Source: Rhodoferax saidenbachensis
Lineage (GTDB): Bacteria > Pseudomonadota > Gammaproteobacteria > Burkholderiales > Burkholderiaceae_C
NCBI RefSeq assembly: GCF_001955715.1
Contig: NZ_CP019239.1
Location: 2,108,001-2,172,000 of the forward strand
Reading direction: 5' to 3'
Length of the DNA stretch: 64,000 nt
The notes under the pieces are model-generated. The model was not told where the DNA came from and ran no database searches. It saw only the letters and a program-made list of their open reading frames with translations. Made by a program: the position numbers and the translations under genes. This document shows positions 7,335 to 16,833 of the stretch, in pieces. The stretch's first letter is position 1. Every line of letters begins with the position of its first letter.

Positions 7335-8531
7335 ATGCAATTCAAAGTGAAAAGTGCTTTGACAGTATTGGCCGCAGCAGCTCTGCTGGTGGCTTGCGGT
7401 AAGAAGGAAGAGGCAGCTGCTCCCGCAGCAGCGCCTGCTGCAGCTCCAGCTGCCCCGGCTGCTGCCGTGGTGAAGATTGGTCACGTTGGCCCTACCAGCG
7501 GTGCCATTGCCCACTTGGGTAAAGACAACGAAAACGGCGCTCGCATGGCCATTGAAGAACTCAATGCTGCTGGCGTGACCCTCGGCGGTCAAAAGGTAAC
7601 TCTGGAACTGTTGGCTGAAGACGATGCTGCTGATCCAAAGCAAGGCACCGCAGTCGCCCAAAAGCTGGCTGATGCCAAGGTTGCTGGCGTGATCGGTCAC
7701 CTGAACTCTGGTACCACCATCCCCGCTTCCAAGATTTACAGCGATGCTGGCATTCCCCAGATTTCTCCTTCCGCTACCAACCCCAAGTACACACGCCAAG
7801 GTTTCAAGACCACCTTCCGCGTAGTGGCTGATGACACCCAACTGGGTGGCACACTGGGCAAGTACGCTGTTGGCACCCTGAAGGGTAAAGCCATCGCCGT
7901 GATCGATGACCGTACCGCTTACGGCCAAGGTGTTGCTGAAGAGTTTGCCAAGGCAGTGGTTGCTGCTGGCGGCAAAGTGGTGGCTACCGAGTTCACGACC
8001 GACAAAGCTACCGACTTCAACTCCATCCTGACCACTATCAAGGGCAAGAAGCCTGATGTGGTGTTCTTCGGTGGTATGGACGCTGTTGCTGGCCCCATGC
8101 TCAAGCAAATGAAATCCCTGGGCATCAAAGCCAAGTTCATGGGTGGCGACGGCATCTGCTCCACCGAACTGGTGAAGCTGGGCGGCGACGCTATTGCTGA
8201 CGACCAAGTCTACTGCGCGGAAGCCGGTGGCGTTGAAGGCGAAGGCAAGGCTGGCATGGAAGAGTTCAAGGCCAAGTTCAAGGCCAAGTTTGGTGCTGAT
8301 GTCCAAGTGTACGCACCCTACGTGTACGACTCCGTGAAGATCATGGTGGCTGCCATGGTGAAGGCTGACTCGGCTGATCCAGCCAAGTACCTGCCTATGT
8401 TGGCCGCTACTGACTACAAGGGTGTGACCGGTCCTGTCGTGTTTGACGAAAAGGGCGACATCAAGAACGGCGCTTTGACACTGAAGACTGTTCGCGGTGG
8501 CAAGCTGGAAACCCTGGCTGTGATCCGCTAA
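7335..8531 (+). CDS. Branched-chain amino-acid ABC transporter substrate-binding lipoprotein (LivJ/LivK type)
   Basis: A 398-residue type I periplasmic binding protein. The signal peptide ends in the lipobox LLVAC (Cys at about 21), followed by an Ala/Pro linker and VKIGHVGPTSGAIAHLGKDN. The fold extends through DDRTAYGQGVAEEFAKAV to VYDSVKIMVAAMVKA. Family members bind Leu/Ile/Val or aromatic and other carboxylates. The Shine-Dalgarno TTGGAG is well placed before the ATG, and a strong terminator follows at 8567. There are no permease or ATPase genes beside it, so it must work with components encoded elsewhere. Confidence 0.88.
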   Translation: MQFKVKSALTVLAAAALLVACGKKEEAAAPAAAPAAAPAAPAAAVVKIGHVGPTSGAIAHLGKDNENGARMAIEELNAAGVTLGGQKVTLELLAEDDAADPKQGTAVAQKLADAKVAGVIGHLNSGTTIPASKIYSDAGIPQISPSATNPKYTRQGFKTTFRVVADDTQLGGTLGKYAVGTLKGKAIAVIDDRTAYGQGVAEEFAKAVVAAGGKVVATEFTTDKATDFNSILTTIKGKKPDVVFFGGMDAVAGPMLKQMKSLGIKAKFMGGDGICSTELVKLGGDAIADDQVYCAEAGGVEGEGKAGMEEFKAKFKAKFGADVQVYAPYVYDSVKIMVAAMVKADSADPAKYLPMLAATDYKGVTGPVVFDEKGDIKNGALTLKTVRGGKLETLAVIR

Positions 8532-8566
8532 TTAGCGGCATCTACAGTTAAGTGAGTTAACGGAAA

Positions 8567-8600
8567 AGAGGGGCACTCGAAAGAGTGCCCCTCTTTTTTT
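8567..8600 (+). terminator. Rho-independent terminator of the binding-protein gene
   Basis: A 12-bp perfect stem (AGAGGGGCACTC / GAGTGCCCCTCT) with a GAAA loop is followed by a run of T. It lies 35 bp after the stop of the gene at 7335. Confidence 0.95.
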
Positions 8601-8662
8601 GTCTCTTTGATAGCGCGATCACCCCGAAACCGGGAAGAACTCAGGTTAGAATATGAGGCTCT

Positions 8663-8752
8663 GGAGCGGTGGATGAGCGGTTTAAGTCACACGCCTGGAA
8701 AGCGTGCGTGGGGTAAAACCCACCGCGGGTTCGAATCCCGCCTGCTCCGCCA
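8663..8752 (+). tRNA. tRNA-Ser (anticodon GGA)
   Basis: A 90-nt class II tRNA. The acceptor stem GGAGCGG pairs with CTGCTCC (one G-U), followed by discriminator G and an encoded CCA. The anticodon stem CACGC/GCGTG holds the loop CTGGAAA, so the anticodon is GGA (serine, UCC/UCU). The long variable arm (GTGGGGTAAAACCCAC) is expected for tRNA-Ser, and the T loop TTCGAAT is intact. A TAGAAT -10-like box lies at 8647-8652. Confidence 0.97.
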
Positions 8753-8798
8753 GAACTTGGGCTTCATCGGTTTCCAACCGTATCAGCAAGCCCCCTGA

Positions 8799-8833
8799 AA
8801 GCCTCGATTCCCTTGTGGACTCGGGGCTTTTTT
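8799..8833 (+). terminator. Rho-independent terminator after tRNA-Ser
   Basis: The stem AAGCCTCGA / TCGGGGCTT (9 bp, one G-U) is followed by a T run, 46 bp beyond the tRNA 3' end. The remaining sequence to 9030 has only short frames without recognisable content, and I see nothing else in it. Confidence 0.85.
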
Positions 8834-9030
8834 GTTGTCGCGTGTGTTTGTCAGCCAAGACAAAGTGGAGGGGGGGGAATCTGCCCAGCCAATGTCAGCC
8901 ACTATTTTGTGATGGCTCCACTGGCGATATGTTGCAGATCACATTCCGAACAAGGCCTGAGGCCTCTTCAACACGAATACAGAATGGGTGCTGGCAGTGA
9001 GTCGCACCATGGGACTGCAAGCGTTCAAGC

Positions 9031-9060
9031 AAAAAAAACGGGCGATCAACAGAACGCCCG
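9031..9060 (-). terminator. Rho-independent terminator for the SPFH/NfeD operon
   Basis: On the minus strand, CGGGCG and CGCCCG form a stem around a 10-nt spacer and are followed by eight T residues. It lies 45 bp beyond the stop of the SPFH gene, whose transcription it would end. Confidence 0.85.
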
Positions 9061-9104
9061 GGAGTGTCCACGAATCCCCTGAAACAGGGGATGCAGGAAA
9101 CAGA

Positions 9105-10013
9105 TTACTTGGTTCCCTGAACCATCTTCATGGCCGTGGCGATCAGGGTGGACACTTCACTCATGTTGCTTGGAATGATGAGCGTGGTCGTAGCGTCTGA
9201 GGCCACCTTGCTGTAGGCTTCCACGGCTTTTTCGGCCACCTTGAGTTGCACGGCTTGTTCACCGCCGGGCTGGCGAATGGCCGCAGCAATGCGTTCGATG
9301 GCGGAAGCGGTAGCGTCCGCCACGGCGGTGATGGAGGAGGCTTCACCCTGGGCTTTGTTGATCACGGCCTGTTTTTCACCTTCGGAGCGGGCAATAAAAG
9401 CCTCGCGCTCACCGGTAGCGATGTTGATCTGTTCCTGGCGGCGGCCTTCGGACGCGGCAATCAGGGCGCGCTTTTCGCGCTCGGCCGTGATTTGCGCCTG
9501 CATGGCGTGCAGGATTTCCTTGGGGGGTGTCAGATCCTTGATCTCGTAACGCAGCACCTTCACACCCCAGTTCAGTGCAGCCTCGTCAATGGCGGCGACG
9601 ACCTGGGCGTTGATGATGTCGCGTTCTTCAAACGTTTTGTCCAGCTCCAGCTTTCCGATGACCGAACGCAATGAGGTTTGTGCGAGCTGCGAGATGGCAA
9701 CGATGTAGTTGCTGGAGCCATAACTCGCGCGCATAGCGTCTGTCACTTGGAAGTACAGAATGCCGTCCACCTGCAATTGGGTGTTGTCGCGCGTAATGCA
9801 GACTTGGCTGGCAATGTCCAAAGGGATTTCCTTGAGCACATGTTTGTAGGCCACTTTGTCGACAAAGGGCACCAGGATGTTGAGCCCAGGCGTCAAGGTG
9901 CCGTGGTATTTGCCCAAACGCTCGATCACCCAGGCATGCTGTTGGGGCACGACCTTGAGAGAGCGGGTGATGAAGATGACGGCGATAACCAGAATGAGTA
10001 CTGCGATTTCCAT
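9105..10013 (-). CDS. SPFH/Band 7 membrane protein (QmcA/paraslipin type)
   Basis: A 302-residue protein. One N-terminal transmembrane segment (EIAVLILVIAVIFI, 2-15) is followed by a Band 7 domain (about 20-180; VPQQHAWVIERLGKYHGTLTPG) and an alanine/glutamate-rich coiled coil (about 180-245). E. coli QmcA is the closest well-known relative. Such proteins oligomerise in membrane microdomains and often modulate proteases such as FtsH. The partner NfeD gene lies just upstream on the same strand, 12 bp away. Pairing with NfeD is the standard arrangement for this family and supports the call. Confidence 0.9.
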   Translation of the reverse strand: MEIAVLILVIAVIFITRSLKVVPQQHAWVIERLGKYHGTLTPGLNILVPFVDKVAYKHVLKEIPLDIASQVCITRDNTQLQVDGILYFQVTDAMRASYGSSNYIVAISQLAQTSLRSVIGKLELDKTFEERDIINAQVVAAIDEAALNWGVKVLRYEIKDLTPPKEILHAMQAQITAEREKRALIAASEGRRQEQINIATGEREAFIARSEGEKQAVINKAQGEASSITAVADATASAIERIAAAIRQPGGEQAVQLKVAEKAVEAYSKVASDATTTLIIPSNMSEVSTLIATAMKMVQGTK

Positions 10014-10025
10014 GATGTTCCCTGT

Positions 10026-10451
10026 TTAAGCTTTGTCGACCAGCAGGCGGTTGCCTACCAGTTCGGCGACTCGGTGTGCGCCGGGGTTGGGGGTGACGCC
10101 AGCGCGGTGGATGGCGGTCCAGTTAGCGCCGCGGTATTGCACGCTGGCGGTGCCATCGGGGTTCCAGGTGCTGATTTGCACCGTTTCTCCGATGTCCAGA
10201 TTGACGTTGACGTTGGCCTGAGCAGGAGGTTCAAGCCGACTGCGGTCCCGCTTGAGGTGCCATCCCACGACGGCACCACCACCCACCAAAGCTGCGGCGA
10301 GGATCTGCACCGTCAGGCTAGCACCCAGATGGGCGGCCAGTGCTGCTGCGGCCAGACCAATGGCCAGCATCAGCAGATAAAAAGTCCCGGTTAACAGCTC
10401 TACAGCGACTGCCGCCCCTGCGAGCAGCCACCAGACGGTTGACTCTGCCAT
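10026..10451 (-). CDS. NfeD-like protein
   Basis: A 141-residue protein. Two or three hydrophobic helices (about 4-75, VWWLLAGAAVAVELLTGTFY) precede a small C-terminal OB-fold (IGETVQISTWNPDGTASVQYRG) as in short NfeD proteins. It probably anchors and works with the SPFH partner encoded next. An in-frame start 20 codons upstream exists. I chose 10451 because the hydrophobic N-terminus then begins normally (MAESTVWW). Confidence 0.87.
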   Translation of the reverse strand: MAESTVWWLLAGAAVAVELLTGTFYLLMLAIGLAAAALAAHLGASLTVQILAAALVGGGAVVGWHLKRDRSRLEPPAQANVNVNLDIGETVQISTWNPDGTASVQYRGANWTAIHRAGVTPNPGAHRVAELVGNRLLVDKA

Positions 10452-10584
10452 GTTGAGAAGCCCCTTTGTGTTGACAACGCCACATTGTGGGCTAAAAGGT
10501 CGGCGCAGCAATATGCCGGATGCAATAAGTCCTTACACTTCGCGCCTGTTTTGCAGTTTTTGGACTGCCCGTTGGAGCCTTGCC

Positions 10585-12858
10585 ATGAAATTCCGCTTTC
10601 CCATCATCATCATTGACGAAGACTTTCGCTCGGAAAACACGTCCGGCTTGGGCATTCGCGCCTTGGCCCAGGCCATTGAGTCCGAGGGCTTTGAGATCCT
10701 CGGTGTTACCAGTTATGGCGATCTGAGCCAGTTTGCGCAGCAGCAGTCACGCGCCAGCGCCTTCATTCTGTCGATCGATGACGAAGAATTCACGCCCGGC
10801 CCGGACCTGGACCCCGCGGTGGTGAACCTGCGCCACTTCATCGAGGAAGTGCGCCGCAAGAATCTGGATGTGCCCATCTATGTGTACGGCGAAACCAAGA
10901 CCAGCCGCCACATCCCCAACGACATCCTGCGCGAACTGCATGGTTTCATCCATATGTTCGAGGACACGCCCGAGTTCGTGGCGCGCCACATCATCCGCGA
11001 GGCCAAGAGTTACCTAGAAGGTGTGCAGCCGCCGTTCTTCAAGGCACTGCTGGACTACGCCGAAGACGGTTCTTATTCCTGGCACTGCCCGGGCCACTCC
11101 GGTGGTGTCGCGTTTCTGAAGAGCCCCGTGGGCCAGATGTACCACCAGTTTTATGGCGAAAACATGCTGCGCGCCGACGTGTGCAACGCGGTGGAAGAGC
11201 TGGGTCAACTGCTGGACCACAACGGCGCGATTGGTGCCAGTGAGCGCAACGCGGCGCGTATTTTCAATGCTGACCACTGCTTTTTCGTGACCAACGGCAC
11301 GTCCACCTCCAACAAGATGGTGTGGCACCACACGGTGGCGCCAGGTGATGTGGTGATCGTGGACCGCAATTGCCACAAGTCCAACCTGCACGCCATCATC
11401 ATGACCGGGGCCATCCCCGTATTTTTGAAGCCCACGCGCAACCATTTCGGCATCATCGGTCCGATTCCGCAAAGCGAGTTTGAGCCCGCAACGATCCAGG
11501 CCAAGATCAAGGCCAATCCGCTGCTCAAGGGCGTGAACCCCAAGACCGTGAAGCCACGCATCCTGACGCTGACGCAAAGCACCTACGACGGCGTGCTCTA
11601 CAACACCGAAACCATTAAAAGCATGCTGGACGGTTATGTGGAGAACATCCATTTTGACGAAGCCTGGCTGCCACACGCAGCGTTCCATCCGTTCTACGGC
11701 ACCTACCATGCGATGGGCAAGAACCGGACCCGTCCGAAAGAGGCCGTGGTGTACAGCACCCAGTCCATCCACAAGCTGCTGGCTGGTATCAGCCAGGCCA
11801 GCCACGTGCTGGTGCAGGACTCGCAGACCGTCAAGCTGGACAAACACCTGTTCAACGAGGCCTACCTGATGCACACCAGCACCAGCCCGCAGTACAGCAT
11901 CATTGCCAGTTGCGACGTGGCAGCCGCCATGATGGAGCCACCCGGTGGCACGGCGTTGGTGGAAGAAAGCATTGCCGAGGCGCTGGACTTCCGCCGCGCC
12001 ATGCGCAAGGTGGACGAAGAATACGGCGACGACTGGTGGTTCAAGGTCTGGGGACCGGACAAGCTGGTCGACGAAGGTATCGGCCGTGCGACTGACTGGA
12101 TCATCAAGGGTGAGTCCAAGAGCAACGCCAAGGCCAACTGGCATGGCTTTGGCAAGATGGCAGCGGGTTTCAACATGCTGGACCCGATCAAGTCCACCAT
12201 CGTCACACCCGGTATGGATCTGAATGGCAAGTTTGCCAAGACCGGTATTCCGGCGTCCATCGTCACCAAGTTTCTGGCCGAGCATGGTGTGGTGGTGGAG
12301 AAGACCGGCCTGTACAGCTTCTTCATCATGTTCACCATCGGCATCACCAAGGGCCGCTGGAACAGCATGCTGACTGCGCTGCAGCAGTTCAAGGACGACT
12401 ACGCCAAGAACCAGCCGATGTGGCGCGTGCTGCCCGAGTTCGTGCAGAAATATCCCCGCTATGAAAAGATGGGCCTGGCCGATCTGTGCCAGCACATCCA
12501 CCAGCTTTACGCCAAATACGACATTGCCCGTCTGACGACAGAGGTCTATCTGAGTGACCTGACCCCGGCCATGAAGCCCAGCGATGCCTACGCCCATATT
12601 GCGCTACGCAAGACCGAACGTGTGGAGATCGATCACCTGGAAGGCCGCGTGTCGGTCGGCATGGTCACACCGTATCCGCCAGGCATTCCGTTGTTGATTC
12701 CCGGCGAGGTGTTCAACAAGAAGGTGGTGGACTATCTGAAGTTCTCCAGAGAGTTCAATGCCCAATGCCCGGGCTTTGAGACCGACATCCACGGTCTTGT
12801 GGGTGAAGAGGGGGCCGACGGCAAGCTGCGTTACTACGCCGACTGCGTGAAGGCCTAA
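10585..12858 (+). CDS. Orn/Lys/Arg decarboxylase, biodegradative type (AdiA-like)
   Basis: A 757-residue PLP enzyme with three domains. The N-terminal response-regulator-like 'wing' domain (1-130) starts MKFRFPIIIIDEDF. The fold-type I core carries SWHCPGHSGG (about 170) and the PLP lysine K397 in STQSIHKLLAG. The C-terminal OKR domain contains VTPYPPGIPLLIPGE. Length and architecture match the decameric acid-stress decarboxylases. Arginine (AdiA, about 755 aa) fits the length better than lysine (about 715), but the substrate is not proven. It converts the amino acid to a diamine or agmatine plus CO2, consuming a proton. There is no antiporter gene beside it. Confidence 0.88.
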   Translation: MKFRFPIIIIDEDFRSENTSGLGIRALAQAIESEGFEILGVTSYGDLSQFAQQQSRASAFILSIDDEEFTPGPDLDPAVVNLRHFIEEVRRKNLDVPIYVYGETKTSRHIPNDILRELHGFIHMFEDTPEFVARHIIREAKSYLEGVQPPFFKALLDYAEDGSYSWHCPGHSGGVAFLKSPVGQMYHQFYGENMLRADVCNAVEELGQLLDHNGAIGASERNAARIFNADHCFFVTNGTSTSNKMVWHHTVAPGDVVIVDRNCHKSNLHAIIMTGAIPVFLKPTRNHFGIIGPIPQSEFEPATIQAKIKANPLLKGVNPKTVKPRILTLTQSTYDGVLYNTETIKSMLDGYVENIHFDEAWLPHAAFHPFYGTYHAMGKNRTRPKEAVVYSTQSIHKLLAGISQASHVLVQDSQTVKLDKHLFNEAYLMHTSTSPQYSIIASCDVAAAMMEPPGGTALVEESIAEALDFRRAMRKVDEEYGDDWWFKVWGPDKLVDEGIGRATDWIIKGESKSNAKANWHGFGKMAAGFNMLDPIKSTIVTPGMDLNGKFAKTGIPASIVTKFLAEHGVVVEKTGLYSFFIMFTIGITKGRWNSMLTALQQFKDDYAKNQPMWRVLPEFVQKYPRYEKMGLADLCQHIHQLYAKYDIARLTTEVYLSDLTPAMKPSDAYAHIALRKTERVEIDHLEGRVSVGMVTPYPPGIPLLIPGEVFNKKVVDYLKFSREFNAQCPGFETDIHGLVGEEGADGKLRYYADCVKA

Positions 12859-12894
12859 GCCTGGGTAGTGCATGCGTAGGCCTGCAACAACAAA

Positions 12895-12932
12895 AATAGC
12901 GCCAGTGCGGTCTGCACGGGCGCTATTATTTT
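12895..12932 (+). terminator. Hairpin/terminator between the decarboxylase and fabI genes
   Basis: AATAGCGCC and GGCGCTATT form a 9-bp perfect stem with a 15-nt loop, followed by ATTTTA. It sits between convergent genes and could serve both. Its right arm overlaps the start of palindromic repeat copy 3. Confidence 0.6.
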
Positions 12933-12970
12933 AGGAGCTGCCTGCGCATGTCCTGCGCGGGCTAGAGGCC
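12922..12970 (+). repeat. Palindromic repeat copy 3 (intergenic)
   Basis: GCTATTATTTTAGGAGC, TGCCTGCGCATGTCCTGCGC, GGGCTAGAGGCC. This is one of the cleanest copies of the family, lying between the convergent decarboxylase and fabI genes. Confidence 0.9.
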
Positions 12971-12985
12971 TCTTTGGCTTGAAAA

Positions 12986-13774
12986 TCAGGCTAGATCGGT
13001 GGTCACGCCCATGGTCTGGCTGTAGCCACCATCCACATAGGTGATCTCGGCCGTCACGCCACCAGCCAGGTCGCTCAGCAAAAATGCGGCCACATTGCCC
13101 ACGTCTTCAATCGTCACGTTGCGGCGAATCGGCGAGGCATCGGCTACGGTGTGCAGCAGCTTGCCAAAGTCTTTGATGCCGCTGGCGGCCAGTGTCTTGA
13201 TGGGGCCGGCGCTGATGCCGTTGACGCGGATGCCTTTGGGGCCCACGGCTTCGGCCAGGTAACGGACGCTGGCTTCCAGCGACGCCTTGGCCAGGCCCAT
13301 GGTGTTGTAGTTAGGGATGATGCGCTCTGCACCCAGGTAGGTCAGGGTCAGCAACGCGGCCTTGTCACTCAGATAGGGCAGGGCGGCCTTGGCCATCGCG
13401 GGGAAACTGTAGGCGCTGATGTCGTGGGCGATCTTGAAATTCTCGCGCGTCAGGCCGTCCAGAAAGTTACCGGCAATCGCTTCACGCGGTGCAAAGCCAA
13501 TGCTGTGCACAAAGCCGTCAAACATGGGCCAGTGGGCCGACAGGTCGGTGAACAGTTTCTCGATTTGTGCGTCGTCACCCACGTCGCAGTCAAAAATCAG
13601 CTTGGAATCAAAGTCCGCCGCAAACTCGGTGATGCGGTCCTTGAAACGTTCACCCACGTAACTGAATGCCAGCTCGGCACCTTGCGCCTTGCAGGCCTTG
13701 GCAATGCCGTAGGCAATGGAACGGTTCGACAACACACCAGTAATCAGCAATTTCTTGCCAGCTAAAAAGCCCAT
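12986..13774 (-). CDS. fabI: Enoyl-[acyl-carrier-protein] reductase (NADH), FabI
   Basis: A 262-residue SDR-type enoyl-ACP reductase. The variant nucleotide motif [15 protein letters not shown] lies at 13-27. Y146, Y156 and K163 coincide exactly with the E. coli FabI catalytic numbering. The enzyme performs the last reduction in each fatty-acid elongation cycle and is the target of triclosan. I chose the start at 13774 ([13 protein letters not shown]) because AGAGGA precedes it; an upstream in-frame extension of 15 codons has no family support. It is divergent from yejA, 43 bp away. Confidence 0.96.
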   Translation of the reverse strand: MGFLAGKKLLITGVLSNRSIAYGIAKACKAQGAELAFSYVGERFKDRITEFAADFDSKLIFDCDVGDDAQIEKLFTDLSAHWPMFDGFVHSIGFAPREAIAGNFLDGLTRENFKIAHDISAYSFPAMAKAALPYLSDKAALLTLTYLGAERIIPNYNTMGLAKASLEASVRYLAEAVGPKGIRVNGISAGPIKTLAASGIKDFGKLLHTVADASPIRRNVTIEDVGNVAAFLLSDLAGGVTAEITYVDGGYSQTMGVTTDLA

Positions 13775-13817
13775 AGCATCCTCTTTAATTCGTGTTCGGG
13801 TAGTGCAGAATTGTCGC

Positions 13818-15635
13818 ATGCGAATTCTGGTGTGCTGGTTGTTGGCGTTGGGCAGTGTGTGGACCTCGGGTGCCTGGGCGGCGCACGGCTATGCGTTGTG
13901 GGGCGACCTCAAGTACCCGGCCAGCTTTGTGCAGTTTGACTATGCCAATGGCTCGGCGCCCAAGGGCGGCGAGCTGCGCCTGGTGAGCAACCTGCGCATC
14001 TCCACCTTTGACAAATACAACCCCTTCACCATCAAGGGCACAGCGCCGGCCTATTTGAGCGGACTGATGTTTGACACGCTGTTGGTCGGCTCGCTGGACG
14101 AAACCGCGGCAGGTTATGGCCTGCTGGCCGAAGATGTGCGCGTGGCGCCCGATGGCCTGAGCGCTACGTTTCGTCTGCGCAAGGAAGCCCGATTCCACAA
14201 CGGCGACCCGGTGCTGGCGCGGGATGTGAAACACAGCTTTGATACCTTGATCGGCCCATTTACATCGCCCGCCTACAAGAGCCTGCTGGACGATGTGTCG
14301 GGCGTGGAGGTGGTGGACGCCATCACGGTGCGCTACCGCTTCAAGAAGCCCAACCGTGAACTGCCACTAACCGTGGGCGGCCTGCCGGTGTTCAGCCACC
14401 GCTGGGGCGAAGATGATGCAGTGCTGGGCGGCAAGGCCAAACCGTTTGACCAGGTGGTGATGGACATTCCGATTGGCAGCGGGCCCTACAAGATTGGCCC
14501 CGTGGTGTTTGGCAAGGACATCACCTATGTGCGCGACCCCAGCTATTGGGCCCGTGACCTCAATGTGCGCCGCGGCAGCGCCAACTTTGACCGCATCGTC
14601 GTCAAGATCTACAAAGACAGCACTGCCCGCCTGGAGGCGCTGAAGGCCGGTGAGTTCGACCTCATGCGCTTCTTCTCCGCTGGCGACTGGGCGCGCCGCG
14701 TCAATGGCCGCAAGTTCGACAGCGGCGAGTTGGTCAAGGCGGAGTTCAAGCACCGCCTGCCCACGGGCTTTCAAAGTTATGTGCTCAATACGCGGCGCGA
14801 GAAGCTCAAGGACGTGCGCGTGCGCCAGGCGCTGGGCCTGGCACTGGACTACGAGTGGATGAACCGCCAGATGTTTTACGGCGCCTACCAGCGTGTGCAG
14901 GACCTGTTTGGCAACACAGACTGCCAGGCCACAGGCGAACCTTCGGCGGAGGAGCTTGCGCTGCTGGCGCCTTGGCGCGCCCAGGTGCCTGCCGCGGTGT
15001 TCGGCCCCATGGCGGTGCCACCTCGCACCGATGGCGACAGCACGCTGCGCGACAACCTGCGTCAGGCGCAAAAGCTGCTCAAGGATGCAGGCTGGGAATA
15101 CCGCGACGGTGCATTGCGCAATCCCAAGGGCGAAGCCTTTGAGCTGGAGTACCTGGACAGCGCGGAAACCGGTGTCCGCACGGTGGCGCCCTGGGTGCGC
15201 AATCTGGAAAAGATCGGCGTCAAGCTCAACTTCCGCCCCGTCGACTTTGCGCTGTACCAGCAACGCCTGCAAAAGTTCGAGTTCGACATCACGTCCATCG
15301 CCTACGCGGGAACGCACAACCCCGGCCAGGAATACGCGGACATGTTTGGCAGCAAGGCCGCCGACACCGAAGACTCGGGCAACCTGGCCGGCATCAAGAG
15401 TCCTGCGGTGGATGCCTTGGTGACGCAGATCACCGGTGCCAAGCGCAAGCAGGACCTGCTGCCCGCCTGCCGGGCGCTGGACCGCGTCATCATGCACAGC
15501 CACATCCTGGTGCCACAGTGGTCCGCCGGTACGCACCGACTGGCCTACAACGCCTGGCGCCTGGACAAGCCCGCACAGATGCCGCCCTATGCGCAAGGCG
15601 AAGGCTGGGCCATTGATTTGTGGTGGGCGAAATGA
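13818..15635 (+). CDS. yejA: Peptide ABC transporter substrate-binding protein (YejA type)
   Basis: A 605-residue periplasmic binding protein (SBP family 5). The signal peptide is [21 protein letters not shown]. The mature start [12 protein letters not shown] and the GGELRLV, FDKYNPF and RNPKGE segments are typical of the YejA/oligopeptide-binding group. In E. coli YejABEF imports peptides including microcin C. The order binding protein, two permeases, fused ATPase here is the same yejABEF order. The ATG at 13818 was chosen because it begins the signal peptide; the open frame upstream overlaps fabI. Confidence 0.88.
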   Translation: MRILVCWLLALGSVWTSGAWAAHGYALWGDLKYPASFVQFDYANGSAPKGGELRLVSNLRISTFDKYNPFTIKGTAPAYLSGLMFDTLLVGSLDETAAGYGLLAEDVRVAPDGLSATFRLRKEARFHNGDPVLARDVKHSFDTLIGPFTSPAYKSLLDDVSGVEVVDAITVRYRFKKPNRELPLTVGGLPVFSHRWGEDDAVLGGKAKPFDQVVMDIPIGSGPYKIGPVVFGKDITYVRDPSYWARDLNVRRGSANFDRIVVKIYKDSTARLEALKAGEFDLMRFFSAGDWARRVNGRKFDSGELVKAEFKHRLPTGFQSYVLNTRREKLKDVRVRQALGLALDYEWMNRQMFYGAYQRVQDLFGNTDCQATGEPSAEELALLAPWRAQVPAAVFGPMAVPPRTDGDSTLRDNLRQAQKLLKDAGWEYRDGALRNPKGEAFELEYLDSAETGVRTVAPWVRNLEKIGVKLNFRPVDFALYQQRLQKFEFDITSIAYAGTHNPGQEYADMFGSKAADTEDSGNLAGIKSPAVDALVTQITGAKRKQDLLPACRALDRVIMHSHILVPQWSAGTHRLAYNAWRLDKPAQMPPYAQGEGWAIDLWWAK

Positions 15636-15734
15636 AACCCCTGCGCTCCACCGACGCACGGCCCTTGGGCCGCGCATCGTCTATTGCCGCAACGCGAACG
15701 CATCTGCAACAGCAGATGCGAAAGCGGGTTGCTG

Positions 15735-15785
15735 CCCCCCAAGGGGGCCCTCGCGCCTTGGGGCGGCCCGGCGGCGCTCGCCCGT
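15735..15785. repeat. GC-rich repeat, copy A (CTTGGGGCGGCCCGGCG type)
   Basis: The gap of 165 bp between yejA and yejB contains TGCCCCCCAAGGGGGC, then CCTTGGGGCGGCCCGGCGGCG. The second part shares CTTGGGGCGGCCCGGCG with the long inverted repeat at 31878-31899. The first part is itself a short palindrome. No gene is visible in this gap. Confidence 0.7.
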
Positions 15786-15800
15786 CTCCATAATCGCCGC

Positions 15801-16829
15801 ATGTTTCTCTACTCCCTCAAACGCCTTGCCCTGATGCTGCCCACGCTCTTCGGCGTGCTGCTGCTCACCTTTGCCGTGATCCAGTTTGTGCCGGGTGGCC
15901 CCGTGGAGCAGTATCTGGCGGAGGCCAAGGCCGGTGCGGGTACCGGGGCCGATGGCGGCGGCTTCAGCTACCGTGGCGCCCAAGGTGTGGACCCCAAGCG
16001 CATCGCGCAGGCCAAGGCGCTGTACGGCTTTGACAAGCCCGCGCCCGAGCGTTTCTGGCAGATGCTGGTGCAGTTCGCCAAGTTCGATCTGGGCAAAAGC
16101 TTTTTCCACAACAAGGACGTGTCAACATTGGTGTGGGAGAAGCTGCCTGTGTCCATGAGTCTGGGCCTGTGGACCTTCTTTATCAGTTACCTCATCGCGG
16201 TGCCGCTGGGCGTGGCCAAAGCCGTACGCGCAGGCTCCCGTTTCGATCTGATTACGTCGCTGTTGGTGCTGGTGGGTTATGCGATCCCCGGGTTTGTGCT
16301 GGGTGTGGCACTGCTGGTGATTTTTGGCGGGCAGTTGCAGTGGTTTCCGCTGCGCGGCTTGACATCGGCCAACTGGGAGACGCTGTCCTGGGGTGCCCGC
16401 ATCACCGATTACCTGTGGCACATCGCGCTGCCGGTCACGGCCATGGTGGCGGGCAGCTTTGCCGTTACCGCCATGCTGACCAAAAATGCCTTTCTGGAAG
16501 AGATTCGCAAGCAGTACGTGGTGACCGCACGCGCCAAGGGCCTGTCGGAAGGGCAGGTGCTGTGGAAACATGTGTTCCGCAACGCGTTGATTCCCATCAT
16601 CACGGGCTTTCCGGCCGCCTTTGTGGGCGCGTTTTTCACGGGGGCCTTGTTGATTGAAACCCAGTTTTCCCTGGATGGCCTGGGCCTGCTGAGTTACGAG
16701 AGCGTGATCCGCCGTGATTACCCCGTGGTCATGGGCACGCTGTATCTGTTCACGCTGATCGGCCTGGTCACCAAGCTGGTGTCCGACCTCTGTTACGCCT
16801 GGGTGGACCCCCGTGTCACGTTTGACTGA
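15801..16829 (+). CDS. yejB: Peptide ABC transporter permease (YejB type)
   Basis: A 342-residue permease of the DppB/OppB family with six predicted membrane helices. It starts MFLYSLKRLALMLPTLFGVL. The EAA loop region is TARAKGLSEGQVLWKHVFRNAL at about 240-261. An insertion at about 45-60 (AKAGAGTGADGGGFS, glycine/alanine-rich) lies in the first periplasmic loop, as usual in YejB. The start at 15801 was chosen over an upstream in-frame ATG because it begins the first helix. Confidence 0.9.
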   Translation: MFLYSLKRLALMLPTLFGVLLLTFAVIQFVPGGPVEQYLAEAKAGAGTGADGGGFSYRGAQGVDPKRIAQAKALYGFDKPAPERFWQMLVQFAKFDLGKSFFHNKDVSTLVWEKLPVSMSLGLWTFFISYLIAVPLGVAKAVRAGSRFDLITSLLVLVGYAIPGFVLGVALLVIFGGQLQWFPLRGLTSANWETLSWGARITDYLWHIALPVTAMVAGSFAVTAMLTKNAFLEEIRKQYVVTARAKGLSEGQVLWKHVFRNALIPIITGFPAAFVGAFFTGALLIETQFSLDGLGLLSYESVIRRDYPVVMGTLYLFTLIGLVTKLVSDLCYAWVDPRVTFD

Positions 16830-16833
16830 GCCC

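Noticed and set aside
7296..8306. A 336-codon minus-strand frame opposite the LivK-like gene
   Set aside because: Sense gene has signal peptide, lipobox, RBS and terminator. The antisense frame has Ser/His/Gly-rich nonsense composition and no start signals.
8835..9030. Short frames between tRNA-Ser and the SPFH gene
   Set aside because: The frames here have mixed composition, no ribosome-binding site and no recognisable content. The region holds two terminators and otherwise nothing I can support.
11014..12597. A 527-codon minus-strand frame opposite the decarboxylase
   Set aside because: Shadow of a strongly conserved PLP enzyme.
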